64,000 bases of DNA, taken from positions 1 through 64,000 of the forward strand of contig NZ_LNNH01000016.1 of NCBI RefSeq assembly GCF_001542915.1, read 5' to 3'. Below are positions 18,210 to 27,160 of this stretch, piece by piece; within the stretch, counting starts at the first letter, position 1; every line of letters starts with the position of its first letter. This stretch comes from Peribacillus simplex (GTDB lineage Bacteria; Bacillota; Bacilli; Bacillales; DSM-1321). Under the pieces are notes generated by a model. That model was not told the origin of the DNA and did no database searches. It saw only the letters and a list, made by a program, of their open reading frames with translations. A program made the position numbers and the translations under genes.

Positions 18210-18406
18210 TCGAGATCACTCCCTTCATTATCAGGATCGAACTTATAGACGATCATCAAAATCACTGATGCCATCACCATCCAAAATGCGACCCAAAATA
18301 ACAAAAATGGCATTCCCAATATGTATGGCTCCACTTTATTGGCTAAAGGCAATAAACCAAGGAACCCTATGAATGGAACAAAAAGCAATAGTTTGATAGC
18401 ATTCAA
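18206..18406 (-). CDS. DUF3311 small membrane protein (YhjC-like)
   Basis: 66 residues with two membrane helices (about 5-25 and 33-58), the typical DUF3311 partner of SSS symporters and the same length as B. subtilis YhjC as I recall it. I start it at the TTG at 18406 because GGGAGG lies 7 nt upstream; the frame is open 30 codons further without a site. It is translationally coupled to the symporter (4-bp overlap) and probably helps its assembly or activity. Confidence 0.82.
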   Translation of the reverse strand: MNAIKLLLFVPFIGFLGLLPLANKVEPYILGMPFLLFWVAFWMVMASVILMIVYKFDPDNEGSDLD

Positions 18407-18531
18407 CTTGTACCCTCCCTGTAATAGGTATTCTCTCACGGATGAATCGCCATCAGCATAGCGGGCATTCCCTCCAAACTGATGGCAGGTAAGCATCTCT
18501 ATCTGTCAAAGGATTTCGCTGGGCCTTCCTC

Positions 18532-19764
18532 TCATTTGGATTGAATCGTAAGGACAGTTTCCAATAGGACGTTGACTCCTTTTTCACAATCCTCCCAAGC
18601 AGTAAGCTCTTCTTCACAATGGCTTTTTCCGTTGATGCTTGGAACGAAAATCATGGCTGTCGGGATATAACTAGCTATAAACTGGGCATCATGTCCGGCT
18701 CCACTAACCATCCTTTTATAAGGCAGCCCTAGTGAGATCGTCGACTGTTCAAGCAAATCACAAATTGATTCGTCGAACCAAACCGTATTCCTGTCCCATA
18801 ATTTTTTCACTTGGATCTCGCAGTCATTTTCCGAACCATTTGTTGCAAAACCTGCAATGATCTCCTCAACCTGTTTGATGACCTTCGGATCTTTATGTCT
18901 GGCCTCTAATGAAAACACCACTTTATTGGGGATGACCGTATGGATATTAGGAAGAACATTGACTCTTCCCATCGTGAATACCAACTCGTCATGAAGCATC
19001 GCTAACTTTTGCCGGGCCTCCATGATCAAGGTATTGGCAGTGAAGAAGGCATCCTTTCTCATATTCATCGGAGTGGTTCCGGCATGATCGGACTCCCCGG
19101 TGACTTCAATTTCATAGCACACCATCCCCAGGACACATTCAACGACTCCGATCGTTAAAGATTCCCGCTCCAGGATGGGGCCCTGCTCGATATGCAACTC
19201 TAAAAATGCAGTCGCTTCTTTTAAACGCACCGCTTCATCCCCTGCATAGCCAATCTCATCCAAAGCGTTTTCGAAGGTATTCCCTTCACTATCCGTCTTT
19301 TGCAGCATCAGGGACTTTTCGAATTTACCGGAAAGAACGCCCGATGACATCATGGAAGGTTCGAACCTGGCTCCTTCTTCATTTGTGAAATTGACGATCA
19401 TAATCGGGATTTTAGGCTGGAAATTATTTTCCACCAAAGTCCGAACGACCTCGAGTCCCGCAGCTACGCCCAAGATTCCATCAAACCGGCCTCCCTTTTT
19501 GACGGTATCCATATGTGAGCCCATCACAATGGGCGGTTTGTTTTCAAGGCCGGCTAAGGTAGCGTAAATATTACCCATATCATCTACCTGAATGGTCATT
19601 CCCAATTCCTTGCAACAGGAGCAAAAATAGTCACGGACTTGCCGATCCTCCTCCGAAAGGGATAACCGTGTAACTCCGTTGTTTTCCGTGCGTCCAAAAT
19701 CGGCGAATTCCTCAAGCGTGCGGCTCAGCCTATCCCCATTGATTATTACCTTTTGTTTTTTCAT
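18532..19764 (-). CDS. M20-family hydantoinase/carbamoylase-type amidase
   Basis: 410 residues. VMGSHMDTVKKGGRFDG carries the first zinc ligands (His84, Asp95) and NFTNEEGARF the catalytic and bridging glutamates (129/130); the dimerisation lid domain lies at about residues 215-330. This is the N-carbamoyl-L-amino-acid hydrolase / allantoate amidohydrolase / beta-ureidopropionase group. It cleaves carbamoyl or ureido groups in the cytosol using two metal ions. It lies between the amidohydrolase and the DUF3311/symporter genes, supporting a role in ureido-compound use. Confidence 0.88.
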   Translation of the reverse strand: MKKQKVIINGDRLSRTLEEFADFGRTENNGVTRLSLSEEDRQVRDYFCSCCKELGMTIQVDDMGNIYATLAGLENKPPIVMGSHMDTVKKGGRFDGILGVAAGLEVVRTLVENNFQPKIPIMIVNFTNEEGARFEPSMMSSGVLSGKFEKSLMLQKTDSEGNTFENALDEIGYAGDEAVRLKEATAFLELHIEQGPILERESLTIGVVECVLGMVCYEIEVTGESDHAGTTPMNMRKDAFFTANTLIMEARQKLAMLHDELVFTMGRVNVLPNIHTVIPNKVVFSLEARHKDPKVIKQVEEIIAGFATNGSENDCEIQVKKLWDRNTVWFDESICDLLEQSTISLGLPYKRMVSGAGHDAQFIASYIPTAMIFVPSINGKSHCEEELTAWEDCEKGVNVLLETVLTIQSK

Positions 19765-19866
19765 AGCGAATATCCCCCTTCATGATTACATTACATGCTC
19801 CATCATTCATGCGCGCATTTACAAAATCGAAAGTGAACGTCTTGGTTGTAAAGCTATTTCCCTCTT

Positions 19867-21486
19867 CTATATTCCTACCAAAGTTTCGCTATTATATAGT
19901 ATTTCTCCATTTAAAATCGTTGTTTCCACTTTCAATTCCTTTATGTCATTGAGCTTGACCTTCAAAATGCTATCATTCAAGATGACTAAGTCGGCCAGCT
20001 TCCCTACCTCGATACTGCCTTTGATCGCTTCATCGAAACTAGCATAAGCTCCATTCCATGTATATAGCCTGATCGCTTCCAATACCCGAATCGATTGTGC
20101 CGTGCCTATGCTTGCACCGGAGCTGCTTTTTCTATTTACTGCTACGTGTATGCCCAATAAAGGGTTATGATCCGTAACGGGAGCATCGGAACCAGCAGCA
20201 GCCAGTATGCCGTTATCGATATAATCACGGGCGGCATACATATAATTCACCCTCTCCCCATAATGCTCGATATATATATCACCGAATTCAAAAGGGAATG
20301 GCGGGTTGGGAATGGGGATGATTCCAAGTTGCTTCATCCTCCGCTGCAAATCGGGCGTAGATATTCCTGCATGCTCGATTCGATGTCTATGATCCTTTCT
20401 TGGAGATTCCTTCAAAGCCTTTTCCACACAGTTCAAATACATGTCTATCGCTTTGTCACCTTGGGCATGCACGGTAATTTGATAGCCTTTGGCATGTGCT
20501 TCACCCAACACCTGATAAATTTCCTCTTCCGTGTAATAGAGGATGCCGAAATTGCCGGGATCGCTTGAATAAGGCTCCCTAGTGGCTATGGTCGGACCCG
20601 TGCTGCTGCCATCCGTAAACAATTTTGCCGGACCGATTTTGAATCGATCGTCCCCCGTTCCGGTTACGACCCCCGCAGCCACCATTTTGTTGACGAATTC
20701 ATGCGATTTGTTCAGTGAACCGATCATCGCATAAATGCGGACGCGGATATCGTTTTGTTTAACCGCTTGCTGCATGATTCGCAAACTATCAGGTCCATGT
20801 GCACCCGCTTCATGAATGCTGGTTATCCCTGCGGCAATGAAATGTTCCGAAGCGATTTTTACTGCCTTCTCCAGGTCCCTTTCCGTATAACCAGCCCGTT
20901 CGGCGATCATCATATGTGCCGTTTCAATAAGTTTGCCAGTGATCGCCCCACCTTCATCCTTTTCAATGATTCCACCTGGCGGGTTCACTGTACTCTCATC
21001 AATTCCTGCTATTTGTAACGCCTTCCGGTTCACCACACTTATATGGCTGCATGTCCTGGTTATCATGACCGGGTGGTTTTCTGATATGGCATCCAACTCA
21101 GCGATGGTTGGATATCGCTTTTCTTTCACCGCGGTTTCATTGAATCCCCATGCGCGGATCCATTCACCGTTTGGGATTGTTGCTGCTTGCTTCTTCAAGT
21201 CATCTAACAAATCAGCGACTGATTTGATATGTTCCGCTTTACAGCTTACTGCCAACTGATTGACACCGTACAATATAAGATGAATATGGGAATCTATGAA
21301 GCCTGGAAGTAATGATTTCCCCCGCAAATTGACCACTTTCGTATCTTCTCCGATAAAAGCTTCCATCTCCTGATTGGTTCCAACTGCAGAGATTAGATTT
21401 CCTTTCACTGCCATGGCCTCGGCTACTGAATTCTTCCGATCAACTGTAATGACTTCACCGTTCACGAACACGATATCAGCTAGCAA
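19867..21486 (-). CDS. YtcJ-like metal-dependent amidohydrolase
   Basis: 539 residues from a TTG at 21486 (GAAGGGGGTGGG just upstream). N-terminal beta-strands, then LLPGFIDSHIHLILYGVNQL with the HxH metal pair, VHAQGDKAIDMYL and HRIEHAGIS with later metal histidines, and ASGSDAPV with the catalytic Asp: the Amidohydro_3 (YtcJ) subgroup. Substrates in this group are formamides, ureides or hydantoin-like amides. It begins the leftward catabolic operon. The frame stays open another 34 codons to an ATG at 21588, and coding-like sequence runs past an in-frame TAA (21592-21594) up to 21690, so the true start is open to question. Confidence 0.82.
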   Translation of the reverse strand: MLADIVFVNGEVITVDRKNSVAEAMAVKGNLISAVGTNQEMEAFIGEDTKVVNLRGKSLLPGFIDSHIHLILYGVNQLAVSCKAEHIKSVADLLDDLKKQAATIPNGEWIRAWGFNETAVKEKRYPTIAELDAISENHPVMITRTCSHISVVNRKALQIAGIDESTVNPPGGIIEKDEGGAITGKLIETAHMMIAERAGYTERDLEKAVKIASEHFIAAGITSIHEAGAHGPDSLRIMQQAVKQNDIRVRIYAMIGSLNKSHEFVNKMVAAGVVTGTGDDRFKIGPAKLFTDGSSTGPTIATREPYSSDPGNFGILYYTEEEIYQVLGEAHAKGYQITVHAQGDKAIDMYLNCVEKALKESPRKDHRHRIEHAGISTPDLQRRMKQLGIIPIPNPPFPFEFGDIYIEHYGERVNYMYAARDYIDNGILAAAGSDAPVTDHNPLLGIHVAVNRKSSSGASIGTAQSIRVLEAIRLYTWNGAYASFDEAIKGSIEVGKLADLVILNDSILKVKLNDIKELKVETTILNGEILYNSETLVGI

Positions 21487-21720
21487 GCGCCCACCCCCTT
21501 CATATTTACTCAATAAAAAATTTTCTAGAGCACGCCTTTCCCTTTTTATGTTTGAATATTCAGTTTCCGGTAGATTCATTCTATCCATTCTTTATTGGGA
21601 AATCATTAGACAAATAGTTAATTTTTCAATCAATTTTTTATACCTTTCATCTACTTGTGTCAGATCTTCTTTTAAGATGCTCTGCCTCATCCCTTTAGGA
21701 GGTAGTTGAATAAGAAAAAA

Positions 21721-21750
21721 GGGAAATAAGCGCAGATGTGCTTATTTCCC
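21721..21750 (-). terminator. Terminator of the 21.8-22.7 kb gene
   Basis: 11-bp perfect arms GGGAAATAAGC / GCTTATTTCCC (21721-21731, 21740-21750), with a T-run on the minus strand beyond. Confidence 0.85.
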
Positions 21751-21764
21751 CTGGAAATCCGTTT

Positions 21765-22658
21765 TTAGTTCTTCTCACTTTCACAAATCCTCCCGATTGC
21801 CCCAATCGTCAAATACCGTTTATCGACATTAAAATCCCATGACCAATATCGAAGGGTTAATTCCCTTTTATCGACTTCTTCCATAAAGGCTTTCAGACCT
21901 ATCAATGACGCTCCATAGCCTACATTGGCTGCCAAGGTAAAAACGGCATTAATCCCTTCGTTGATGGCATCGCTATACTCGGGCTTCATTTTCAAAATAT
22001 CCGTCCATGTAAGATAAAACCCATTTTTCTTGATACATTTGGACAGGGAGTGACTCAGTGTACGTACGATCTCGTCCCTTAAATCCAAGAATGCATCTTT
22101 TATCCGTTCAACGTCGTTTTCCGGGTAGTTGTCTCCATGCTCAGCAAGCAAATCCATGGCCCAATTATAAAAAAGCTGAGTGTAAATGGCAGAGGTCGCT
22201 ACAATGTCAAACTCAAAAGAATACTCAGCGAAAAGTTGTTCCGAAAGCTGGCTTAACCGATTCTCGGTATCTTTTACATACTGTATGACTACCCCTGCCT
22301 TTTCACCTCGATCCAACATCAAGGATAAATCACCATCAAAACCGATTGTATCGAGACCAGTAACATTGATTTTAACCAGCTGGATTTTTTTCCGGGCAAG
22401 CTCCGGCAAGCCTTTTATACCCTTTTCCATACTTTCCTGATCTATATCAAATAAATGAATCGATTGGCATCGGGCGGCAAGATATTCCAGATCGAGATCA
22501 TCGCAATTCCCAGCACCGATGATCGCCACTTTTTTAACCATCGGTTTCTTTGAAAGAACGGCTTCGAATAACTGTGTAACTTGGAGACGATGCTGTTTCC
22601 ACCTTATCTTTCTTAATTCTTCTCGATCATGATTCAAGTCCCTTTGAAAATCTTCCAA
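21765..22658 (-). CDS. Rossmann-fold, methyltransferase-like protein of unknown function
   Basis: 297 residues from a TTG at 22658 (AAAGGGAG 8 nt upstream); an in-frame ATG lies 10 codons earlier without a site. VAIIGAGNCDDLDLEYLA followed by IHLFDIDQES resembles SAM-binding motif I and the beta-2 acid of class I methyltransferases; the rest is helical and Trp/Tyr-rich near the C-terminus (TLRYWSWDFNVDKRYLTIG). I do not recognise a named family. The gene has its own terminator, so it is separate from the catabolic operon to its left. Confidence 0.7.
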   Translation of the reverse strand: MEDFQRDLNHDREELRKIRWKQHRLQVTQLFEAVLSKKPMVKKVAIIGAGNCDDLDLEYLAARCQSIHLFDIDQESMEKGIKGLPELARKKIQLVKINVTGLDTIGFDGDLSLMLDRGEKAGVVIQYVKDTENRLSQLSEQLFAEYSFEFDIVATSAIYTQLFYNWAMDLLAEHGDNYPENDVERIKDAFLDLRDEIVRTLSHSLSKCIKKNGFYLTWTDILKMKPEYSDAINEGINAVFTLAANVGYGASLIGLKAFMEEVDKRELTLRYWSWDFNVDKRYLTIGAIGRICESEKN

Positions 22659-23524
22659 GTAAATCGCTCCCTTTACGGTACGTTCCATTAAAATATTGTA
22701 TCAAAGTATTCTAATCATGTGGTAATGGAAATTGGCCCGGGGTTCGTTTTGAAAAATTGGCTTGCTTCTCATAGGGAAGGAAAAATATTTTTCTTCATAA
22801 ACGAACAAGAAACGTAAAAGAAATTCTTTCCTATTCATTGAACACAGGGAGCGCAATATATTGCAATGTTTGTGAAAATCTTTCATTCTTCACCGGTGAC
22901 TTCAAAGGGGCGAACAGTACTTCATTCTCACTTTCAGCCTTATCGCCCCTTCTCAAAGGCGAAAAATAGGTGAATCTTACAACTTTTGAGAATATCGGAG
23001 CACTCCCCGTTTATACAGTTAGTTTGAGCAGAAATTCACAGACTGCAACCGACCTAAAGCTTCTATTTCTATGCTCGGCCTAGCATTCCTTACTTTGTTG
23101 CATGAATGCATCTCGTTCAATACTAGTTTTCCAATTGATCCATTATTGAAAAAATTCACCAAAATCATTATGCCAGCAAAGCGAAATAACGCGGAAAACC
23201 ACATTTTTTCCGTCATTCTTACTATATTCCGATAAAATTTGAAAATCCTTCCATCCATTTGATCAATCAGTGTATCAATTTCTGAATAAAGGTTGACTTG
23301 AATTTTAGGAAATGGACTCTGGGAATTCGATATCTCCCTTCTGATTTGGAATAAAATGAAATAATCATCCTGGAAGTTCCAGGCCTATTAATAGTGGGAT
23401 TTCCCCATGATTTTGTCCATTACCCGATGCAGATTTCCCTGTTTTCCTTAAACTGAAAACAGGCAATTCCGCTTATGGATGTCACCCTTTTCCCAATCGT
23501 ATAAATATTCAAAAAAATGTCGAG
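22659..23524. other. Gene-free region upstream of arginase
   Basis: No convincing gene. A 9-bp inverted repeat (AAGGGGCGA near 22906, TCGCCCCTT ending near 22954) and a hairpin near 23440-23465 (CTGTTTTC / GAAAACAG) are visible. Open frames on the minus strand (22701-22886, 23019-23258) look random. Confidence 0.35.
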
Positions 23525-23554
23525 TTGAGTCATCTATCCTTTTACCCTTATACT
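23525..23554 (+). promoter_or_regulatory. Sigma-A promoter of rocF
   Basis: TTGAGT (23525-23530), 18-bp spacer, TATACT (23549-23554), 31 bp before the arginase start. No -24/-12 SigL element was seen here, unlike the B. subtilis roc operons. Confidence 0.6.
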
Positions 23555-23585
23555 AGGGGAGAAAACTGAAAGGGGAGAATCATTC

Positions 23586-24539
23586 ATGAAAAAAGAAATA
23601 TCAATCATTGGAGTCCCGATGGATCTTGGCCAGACAAGAAGAGGAGTCGATATGGGGCCAAGTGCCATTAGATATGCAGGATTGAGCGAGAGACTTGAAA
23701 ACATTGGCTATACTGTTCATGATGAAGGCGATATAAGAGTAGAGATACAAGAAAGAGCACAAAGTGACTCAGACACAAATTTAAAGAATCTGCAAGATGT
23801 AGCGGAAGGCAATGAAAAACTGAGCCAAAAAGTGGATGAAGTCATCCGATCGAATCGCTTTCCACTAGTATTAGGTGGCGATCACAGCATTGCCATTGGC
23901 ACGTTAGCAGGTTTAGCCAAGCATTCCGAGAACTTAGGAGTCATTTGGTATGATGCTCATGGTGATTTGAACACGGCGGAAACCTCCCCATCGGGAAATA
24001 TACACGGGATGTCGCTGGCAGTAAGTTTGGGACTTGGACACCCTGCCCTTACTAACATTGGCGGATACTCCCGGAAAGTCAAACCGGAAAATATCGTCAT
24101 CATTGGGGCCCGTTCCTTGGACCAAGGGGAAAAAGAGTTGATTAGAGAGAAAGGAATTAAAGTTTTTACCATGCATGAGATTGATAGAATGGGCATGACA
24201 AGAGTGATGGAAGAATCGATAGCCTACCTGAAGGAACGCACGGATCTTGTACATTTATCCTTAGATCTTGATGGACTTGATCCGGATGATGCACCTGGCG
24301 TGGGGACACCTGTTATGGGAGGAATCAGCTACCGCGAGAGCCACCTTGCGATGGAAATGCTGGCTGAAGCTAATATCATCACATCAGCAGAGTTTGTCGA
24401 GATCAATCCAATTTTGGACGAGCATAATAAAACGGCTGAAGTGGCAGTTGCTCTAATGGGTTCACTTCTTGGCGAAAAATTATTATATGGAGCAGAGAAT
24501 CATTTTGTCACAGCTGATATGCTGGCAGATGTGAAATAG
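23586..24539 (+). CDS. rocF: Arginase
   Basis: 317 residues of the ureohydrolase family. The Mn2+ ligands are seen in GGDHS (His100), DAHGDLN (Asp123, His125, Asp127) and SLDLDGLDP (Asp227, Asp229), and the substrate loop is SPSGNIHGM. Converts arginine to ornithine and urea, the first step of the arginase pathway. AAAGGGGAG precedes the ATG. A RocE-type permease follows 360 bp later in the same direction, forming an arginine-use locus, though the gap makes separate promoters likely. Confidence 0.95.
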   Translation: MKKEISIIGVPMDLGQTRRGVDMGPSAIRYAGLSERLENIGYTVHDEGDIRVEIQERAQSDSDTNLKNLQDVAEGNEKLSQKVDEVIRSNRFPLVLGGDHSIAIGTLAGLAKHSENLGVIWYDAHGDLNTAETSPSGNIHGMSLAVSLGLGHPALTNIGGYSRKVKPENIVIIGARSLDQGEKELIREKGIKVFTMHEIDRMGMTRVMEESIAYLKERTDLVHLSLDLDGLDPDDAPGVGTPVMGGISYRESHLAMEMLAEANIITSAEFVEINPILDEHNKTAEVAVALMGSLLGEKLLYGAENHFVTADMLADVK

Positions 24540-24901
24540 AGGCCATTAATGCAAGACAAACTAGGAATATATTAAGCTTTCATTCATGGATTCTCCATTG
24601 AAAAAGCCCATGCTTCGTAAGAATGCTTGATGGATGAGCATAAAAGGAGCAAGTTTACCATCCCTGATTTCCTGACGCTTGGCTTCCTTTTCTTTATTGA
24701 TCGGCACTATCGAAATTATTTCTGCACCGGCATCGTTCACATTGCCCGGCATGTAGAAGTGATTTCTTATCCGAGGGAATTCAACAGCAACTTAGATTCA
24801 AAATCAAGCTTTTACACATGTGCATGGAAAAACACATATTCCCTAATACCGTTCTAACATAAATGAAACCGTTTGCACCCATCAGGTAAAGGAGTTTTTC
24901 A
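24540..24901. other. rocF-rocE spacer
   Basis: Contains the candidate cre site (24864-24877). A minus-strand frame at 24561-24752 looks somewhat coding-like but has no start signal or recognisable family; it may be a gene remnant. Confidence 0.35.
24864..24877 (+). promoter_or_regulatory. Candidate CcpA cre site before rocE
   Basis: TGAAACCGTTTGCA fits the cre consensus TGNAANCGNWNNCA and lies 25 bp before the permease start, a typical roadblock position. This suggests catabolite repression of arginine uptake. Confidence 0.55.
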
Positions 24902-26338
24902 ATGAAAACAGCAGAAAATCAACCAAATGAACTAAAACGGAGCATGAAAGCAAGACATCTATTCATGATTTCAATAGGGGGATGTATTGGTACGGGCTTT
25001 TTCCTTGGATCTGGCTACACCATTCATGAAGCAGGAGCGCTTGGTGCGATCCTCTCTTACATAGTCGGCGGATTAATCATGTATTTGACCATGCTGTGTC
25101 TAGGTGAACTATCCGTTGCGATGCCCGTAGCCGGTTCGTTTCAAACCTACTCGACCAAATTCATCGGTCCTGGAACCGGCTTTGCCATAGGATGGCTATA
25201 CTGGTTAGGGTGGGCCGTTACCGTTGCCTTGGAATTTTTGGCAGCAGGACAGCTTATGCAAAGGTGGTTTCCTGAATCACCCGTGTGGATGTGGTGTGCG
25301 ATCTTCGCGTTGCTCATCTTCATGCTCAACGCTCTATCGGCCAAAGCCTTCGGCGAATCGGAGTTTGTTTTTTCAAGCATAAAGGTATTGGCCATCATCC
25401 TGTTTATCGGTGTTGGCGGTGCCGCCATGTTTGGTCTCATTGATATGAAGGGCGGCCAAGAAGCGCCGTTTTTCTCGAATTTCTTCAATGAAGGCCTCTT
25501 CCCGAACGGCATTTCCGCCCTGCTTATCACGATGATTACCGTGAACTTTTCCTTCCAGGGCACAGAGTTGATCGGAATTGCTGCTGGAGAAAGTGAAAAT
25601 CCGGAAAAGGTCATACCTAAATCCATTAAACAAACGGTTTGGAGAACCCTTTTCTTCTTTGTCCTATCTGTTTCAGTACTCTCTGCGCTGATTCCAAGGG
25701 AAAAAGCGGGAATCGTTGAAAGTCCTTTCGTTGTTGTACTGGATAGTATAGGCGTTCCCTATGCGGCTGACATCATGAACTTCATCATCTTAATCGCCCT
25801 ATTGTCAGTCGCGAACTCCGGTCTTTATGCAGCGACACGAATGCTGTACTCGCTATCAAGGGAAGGCATGGCCAGTCCGAAGCTCGGTATGGTAAACAAG
25901 AGAGGGGTTCCTCTCAATGCTTTACTCATCACCCTAGCCATCGCTGGATTGTCTTTACTTTCTAGCGTCATCGCTGCAAAAACGGTATTTGTTTTCCTTC
26001 TTTCCCTTGCAGGTCTTGGGGCTCAAATTGGCTGGATAGCCATTGCCGCGTGCCTGCTCGCTTTTAGGAGGGCCTATGTCCGCCAAGGCGGCAAGGCAGA
26101 AGACCTCAAATTCAGAGTGCCGCTATACCCGATCATTCCAATACTTGCTTTAATAGCTAACTGCATCGTCATGATCAGTTTGGCATTTGTTCCCGAGCAG
26201 CGCATGGCCCTTTATTGCGGCGGAGCGTTCTTCATTGGTTGTTATGCGGTGTACCACTTTAAAGTGAAGAAATCCAAGGAAGCGGGTACTTCTCAACAGG
26301 AAGTGCAATTGACCGAGGGTAAAAAAATGGTGATTTAA
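24902..26338 (+). CDS. rocE: RocE-type arginine/ornithine permease
   Basis: 478 residues, 12 membrane helices, amino-acid permease (APC/YAT) family. The helix 1 motif ISIGGCIGTGFFLGSG and TMLCLGELSVAMPVAGSFQTY are near-identical to B. subtilis RocE as remembered, and EDLKFRVPLYPIIP matches the family's C-terminal loop. Imports arginine or ornithine with protons. AAAGGAG precedes the ATG. Its position after arginase supports the assignment. A strong terminator follows at 26413-26463. Confidence 0.88.
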   Translation: MKTAENQPNELKRSMKARHLFMISIGGCIGTGFFLGSGYTIHEAGALGAILSYIVGGLIMYLTMLCLGELSVAMPVAGSFQTYSTKFIGPGTGFAIGWLYWLGWAVTVALEFLAAGQLMQRWFPESPVWMWCAIFALLIFMLNALSAKAFGESEFVFSSIKVLAIILFIGVGGAAMFGLIDMKGGQEAPFFSNFFNEGLFPNGISALLITMITVNFSFQGTELIGIAAGESENPEKVIPKSIKQTVWRTLFFFVLSVSVLSALIPREKAGIVESPFVVVLDSIGVPYAADIMNFIILIALLSVANSGLYAATRMLYSLSREGMASPKLGMVNKRGVPLNALLITLAIAGLSLLSSVIAAKTVFVFLLSLAGLGAQIGWIAIAACLLAFRRAYVRQGGKAEDLKFRVPLYPIIPILALIANCIVMISLAFVPEQRMALYCGGAFFIGCYAVYHFKVKKSKEAGTSQQEVQLTEGKKMVI

Positions 26339-26412
26339 CACCACTAAAGCGAAGGAGAGAGGTCACCCATTGATTGATCACGACGTGACTTCCCGCATCC
26401 GCTACCCATATC

Positions 26413-26463
26413 AAAAAGAAGAAGCAGCCTGCTGTTCCACACATAAGGCTGCTTCTTCTTTTT
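26413..26463 (+). terminator. rocE terminator
   Basis: AAAAAGAAGAAGCAGCCT (26413-26430) pairs with AGGCTGCTTCTTCTTTTT (26446-26463): an 18-bp stem ending in T. Confidence 0.9.
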
Positions 26464-26540
26464 GCATATCCCGATTTGCCGGATGATAGCATGTATAGGA
26501 TGGTGAATTTCAGCTTCACCCCAATTCACTTCAAAAAAAA

Positions 26541-26825
26541 TCATCCGAATCGATGATTGTTAGTTTGTGCAAATTCTTTCAACCTCGGCAGGATGGGCTC
26601 CAAAATTTCCTTGGCTATGTAATCCGTTTCCAATCCTATGAAGCGGTCGCTTTCCAATTCGACAGACCTTGCTTCTTCCGGGTCATTGCAAAATATGAAC
26701 GATATGATCCCATTCTCTTCCCTCATGTCGACATATTTAAATGTGATGTCATGCCTCGTAAGGCAGCTTTCAAACGCAATGCACAATTCATCTATGTTTG
26801 CTGGACTTATAGATGTGAATTTCAT
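26541..26825 (-). CDS. Small conserved-looking protein of unknown function
   Basis: 94 residues from the ATG at 26825, which has GAGGGG about 9 nt upstream. The frame is open much further upstream but the added sequence does not look coding. The protein is acidic and mixed alpha/beta, with KYVDMREENGIISFIFCND suggesting paired strands and a C-terminal helix (AKEILEPILPRLKEFAQ). I do not recognise a family. Confidence 0.55.
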   Translation of the reverse strand: MKFTSISPANIDELCIAFESCLTRHDITFKYVDMREENGIISFIFCNDPEEARSVELESDRFIGLETDYIAKEILEPILPRLKEFAQTNNHRFG

Positions 26826-27160
26826 ATTGATCATCCCCTCTGCTACAGGATAACAAAATAAATCTTCAATTACAAAGCGAAATTCAAGACTTCCATAAAG
26901 CTGGAATAGATTATCTGACACAAGTGCGGCACCATTTATTTTTTGTGGAAAAAAAGGATGAAGGAAGCGCTTAGTTGATGATGGAGAATGGAAGTGAAGT
27001 TTCCTCCTTTCAGTGATTCTTACTGAACATTTCGGTTCATGAGCGTCAGGATCTTCAGGGCGATGACTCAGGAATGCAGCTCCTCGGACGGAGTTCCTTA
27101 TGAATATTCCATGGCATGTCTCATATCTATATACAAACACCTTGTTAGGAGTGGGCCAAC
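26826..27160. other. Divergent spacer
   Basis: Promoter region for the small leftward gene and the rightward SpoVB-family gene. A hairpin-forming GGAACTCCGTCCGAGGAGCT (minus strand) lies near 27080-27100. Nothing else identified. Confidence 0.3.

Noticed and set aside
23019-23258. 79-codon leftward frame upstream of arginase
   Set aside because: No start signal and no protein-like pattern.
24561-24752. 63-codon leftward frame between rocF and rocE
   Set aside because: Somewhat coding-like but without a start signal or family; kept only as a note in the spacer entry.
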